64,000 bases of DNA from contig CAYJBY010000006.1 of assembly GCA_964368645.1 (NCBI GenBank), positions 1 to 64,000 of the forward strand, given 5' to 3'. Positions 62,468-64,000 of the stretch are shown piece by piece. Position 1 is the first letter of the stretch, and each line of letters opens with the position of its first letter. The translations under genes were made by a program, and so were the position numbers. The DNA comes from JAEDHM01 sp964368645. GTDB taxonomy: Bacteria > Bacillota > Clostridia > Christensenellales > CAG-1252. The notes beneath the pieces are model-generated. The model searched no databases. It had not been told where the DNA came from and saw only the letters and a list, made by a program, of their open reading frames with translations.

Positions 62468-64000
62468 ATGAACGGTGACAGATTTACGAAAAAGACTATG
62501 GAAATCATAGCCGCCGCGCAGAAAGCGGCGATAGAACGGAACAACCTTAACGTAGCTCCCGAGCATTTGCTGTACGCTATGTTACAGGACGAAACAGGCT
62601 TAACCTTTAGGCTGATAGAGAAAAGCGGCGGTGACGTGCGGACGCTGAAAGCCAAGGTCGAGGAGCTTTTGAGCCGCATTCCGGGGATAACGGGCGGCGG
62701 CAGAGAGGCGGACAAGGTTTATATCGACGCGGAAACCGACAAGCTGTTAATCGCGGCGGAAAACCTCGCCAAAACGATGAAGGACGATTACATTTCGCAG
62801 GAGCATTTGCTCTTGGTTATGCTAAGTTCCGCTAAGGGCGAGCTGAAAAAAGCCTTCGCGTCCTGCGGCGTTGAGCGCGGCGAGGTGCTTAAGGCTCTTC
62901 AGCAGGTAAGGGGCAATACCCGAATCGAAAGCGACAACCCCGAGGACACCTACGAGGCTCTTGAAAAGTACGGCACCGACCTGACCGAAAGGGCGAAAAA
63001 GCACAATATCGACCCCGTAATCGGCAGAGATGAGGAAATCCGTAACGTAATAAGGATTTTGTCCAGAAAGACCAAGAACAACCCCGTCCTAATCGGCGAG
63101 CCGGGCGTAGGCAAGACCGCCATTGCAGAGGGATTAGCCATAAGGATACAAAAGGGCGACGTTCCCGAGGGACTTAAGAACCGCAGGCTTATATCTTTGG
63201 ATATGGGCGCACTTATCGCAGGCGCGAAGTACCGCGGCGAGTTTGAGGAAAGACTAAAGGCAGTGCTTAACGAGGTCAAAGCAAGCGACGGCGCGGTGAT
63301 ACTCTTTATCGATGAGCTTCACACCGTAGTCGGCGCAGGCAAGACCGAGGGCGCAATGGACGCAGGCAACCTGCTGAAACCTATGCTGGCAAGGGGCGAG
63401 CTGCACTGTATCGGCGCGACCACCTTAGACGAATACCGTATGTATATCGAAAAGGACGCGGCGCTTGAGCGGCGTTTCCAGCCTGTTCTGATTGCCGAGC
63501 CTACGGTGGAAGACACCATCAGCATACTGCGAGGACTTAAGGAGCGTTACGAAATCTTTCACGGCGTAAGAATCCACGACGACGCGTTAATCGCGGCGGC
63601 AACCCTATCCAACCGATACATTTCCGACAGATTTTTGCCCGACAAGGCGATAGACCTAGTTGACGAGGCGGCGGCTTCGATTAGAACGGAAATCGACAGT
63701 ATGCCCACGGAAATGGACGCTGTTTCCAGAAAAATACTTCAGCTTCAAATAGAGGAAACCGCTCTCAACAAGGAAAACGACAACCTATCCCTCGCGCGGC
63801 TTGCCGACCTGAAAAAGGAGCTTTCCGAGCTTAAGGAGAAGTTTGAGGAAATGAAAATCCGTTGGGATAAGGAAAAGGCTTCCGTTGACGAGGAAAAGGA
63901 GCTGAAAGCACAGTTGGAGAACGCCGAAGCGGAGTTAGACAACGCCCAATCGAGCTACGATTACGAAAAAGCAGGAGAATACCGTTACAGTATTATTCCC
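62468..64000 (+). CDS. clpB: ClpB chaperone (disaggregase), 3' end beyond the window
   Basis: The first 511 codons of an Hsp100 disaggregase, cut by the window end. ATG 62468 follows AAAAGGAGGCAATGTT. It has two Clp-N repeats (about 1-145), the first AAA+ module with Walker A GEPGVGKT (210-217), Walker B ILFIDELHT (Asp282-Glu283) and LERRFQPV with the arginine finger. The start of the long coiled-coil middle domain (about 405 on), which marks ClpB rather than ClpC, is also present. With DnaK it rescues aggregated proteins after heat shock. A CIRCE-like site upstream fits heat control. The second AAA+ module is outside the window. Confidence 0.95.
   Translation, partial: MNGDRFTKKTMEIIAAAQKAAIERNNLNVAPEHLLYAMLQDETGLTFRLIEKSGGDVRTLKAKVEELLSRIPGITGGGREADKVYIDAETDKLLIAAENLAKTMKDDYISQEHLLLVMLSSAKGELKKAFASCGVERGEVLKALQQVRGNTRIESDNPEDTYEALEKYGTDLTERAKKHNIDPVIGRDEEIRNVIRILSRKTKNNPVLIGEPGVGKTAIAEGLAIRIQKGDVPEGLKNRRLISLDMGALIAGAKYRGEFEERLKAVLNEVKASDGAVILFIDELHTVVGAGKTEGAMDAGNLLKPMLARGELHCIGATTLDEYRMYIEKDAALERRFQPVLIAEPTVEDTISILRGLKERYEIFHGVRIHDDALIAAATLSNRYISDRFLPDKAIDLVDEAAASIRTEIDSMPTEMDAVSRKILQLQIEETALNKENDNLSLARLADLKKELSELKEKFEEMKIRWDKEKASVDEEKELKAQLENAEAELDNAQSSYDYEKAGEYRYSIIP

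Overview
The window reads as a chromosomal segment of an uncultured Gram-positive, probably clostridial (Firmicutes) bacterium. The evidence is a LysM protein of the spore-coat type, a membrane diadenylate cyclase (CdaA), a small alarmone synthetase, strong sigma-A promoters (TTGACA, 17 bp, TATAAT), AGGAGG ribosome sites, and a tmRNA whose tag ends in NFALAA. Two runs of exactly 100 N (36560-36659 and 48748-48847) mark it as a scaffolded draft or metagenome assembly. The first run is flanked by a duplicated contig end. Most genes have moderate GC with long purine-rich codons. The 58.9-62.2 kb stretch is visibly more AT-rich.

Layout. 0.1-3.2 kb: a one-piece ABC exporter (ATPase plus FtsX-type permease). 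3.5-7.4 kb: a soluble double-AAA+ protein fused to an M41 zinc protease, followed by a TerB-like protein. This is the strongest candidate here for an undescribed system. 7.9-12.2 kb: a LysM/SPOCS-type protein, then a RadC-like JAMM protein facing away from ParB and a second RadC-like protein that lacks the JAMM residues. 12.3-13.1 kb: tmRNA (ssrA) with its promoter, structured leader and terminator; its 3' end is duplicated 204 bp downstream, like an old integration site. 13.2-16.4 kb: two Fe-S aldo/keto reductases and a MerR regulator, preceded by a MerR-type dyad. 17.1-20.4 kb: a decaying sensory cassette (hybrid histidine kinase with a nonsense codon, solute-binding lipoprotein with an internal deletion). 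20.9-22.6 kb: a Fic protein and a T-rich desert.

22.6-36.5 kb is a housekeeping block on the + strand: pyrophosphatase, a three-gene FAD/Fe-S oxidoreductase set (GlpA-like, NAD/FAD oxidoreductase, DUF1667), DNA polymerase III delta, a membrane protein, CdaA, DUF1015, aspartokinase, a membrane protein, a metallophosphoesterase lipoprotein, ArgF and a shortened GuaA. 37-45.9 kb holds an rRNA methyltransferase, a GH36 alpha-galactosidase, an orphan TraG/VirD4-like operon with a frameshift, and a 1-kb array of helically phased repeats. 45.9-58.5 kb holds a GH31 glycosidase, a small alarmone synthetase, an aminotransferase, a possibly leaderless acyl-ligase/ACP/acyltransferase cassette running into argH, a second Fic protein and argG with an ARG box. 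58.9-62.2 kb is an AT-rich divergent gene pair of unknown function, including an HExxH protein split by an in-frame TAA. The window ends inside clpB, which has a CIRCE-like operator.

A dispersed palindromic repeat family (TGTCATTCTGAGGA ... GACGAAGAATCTCGC and its mirror) occupies many intergenic gaps. No tRNA, rRNA, CRISPR array or complete insertion sequence was seen.
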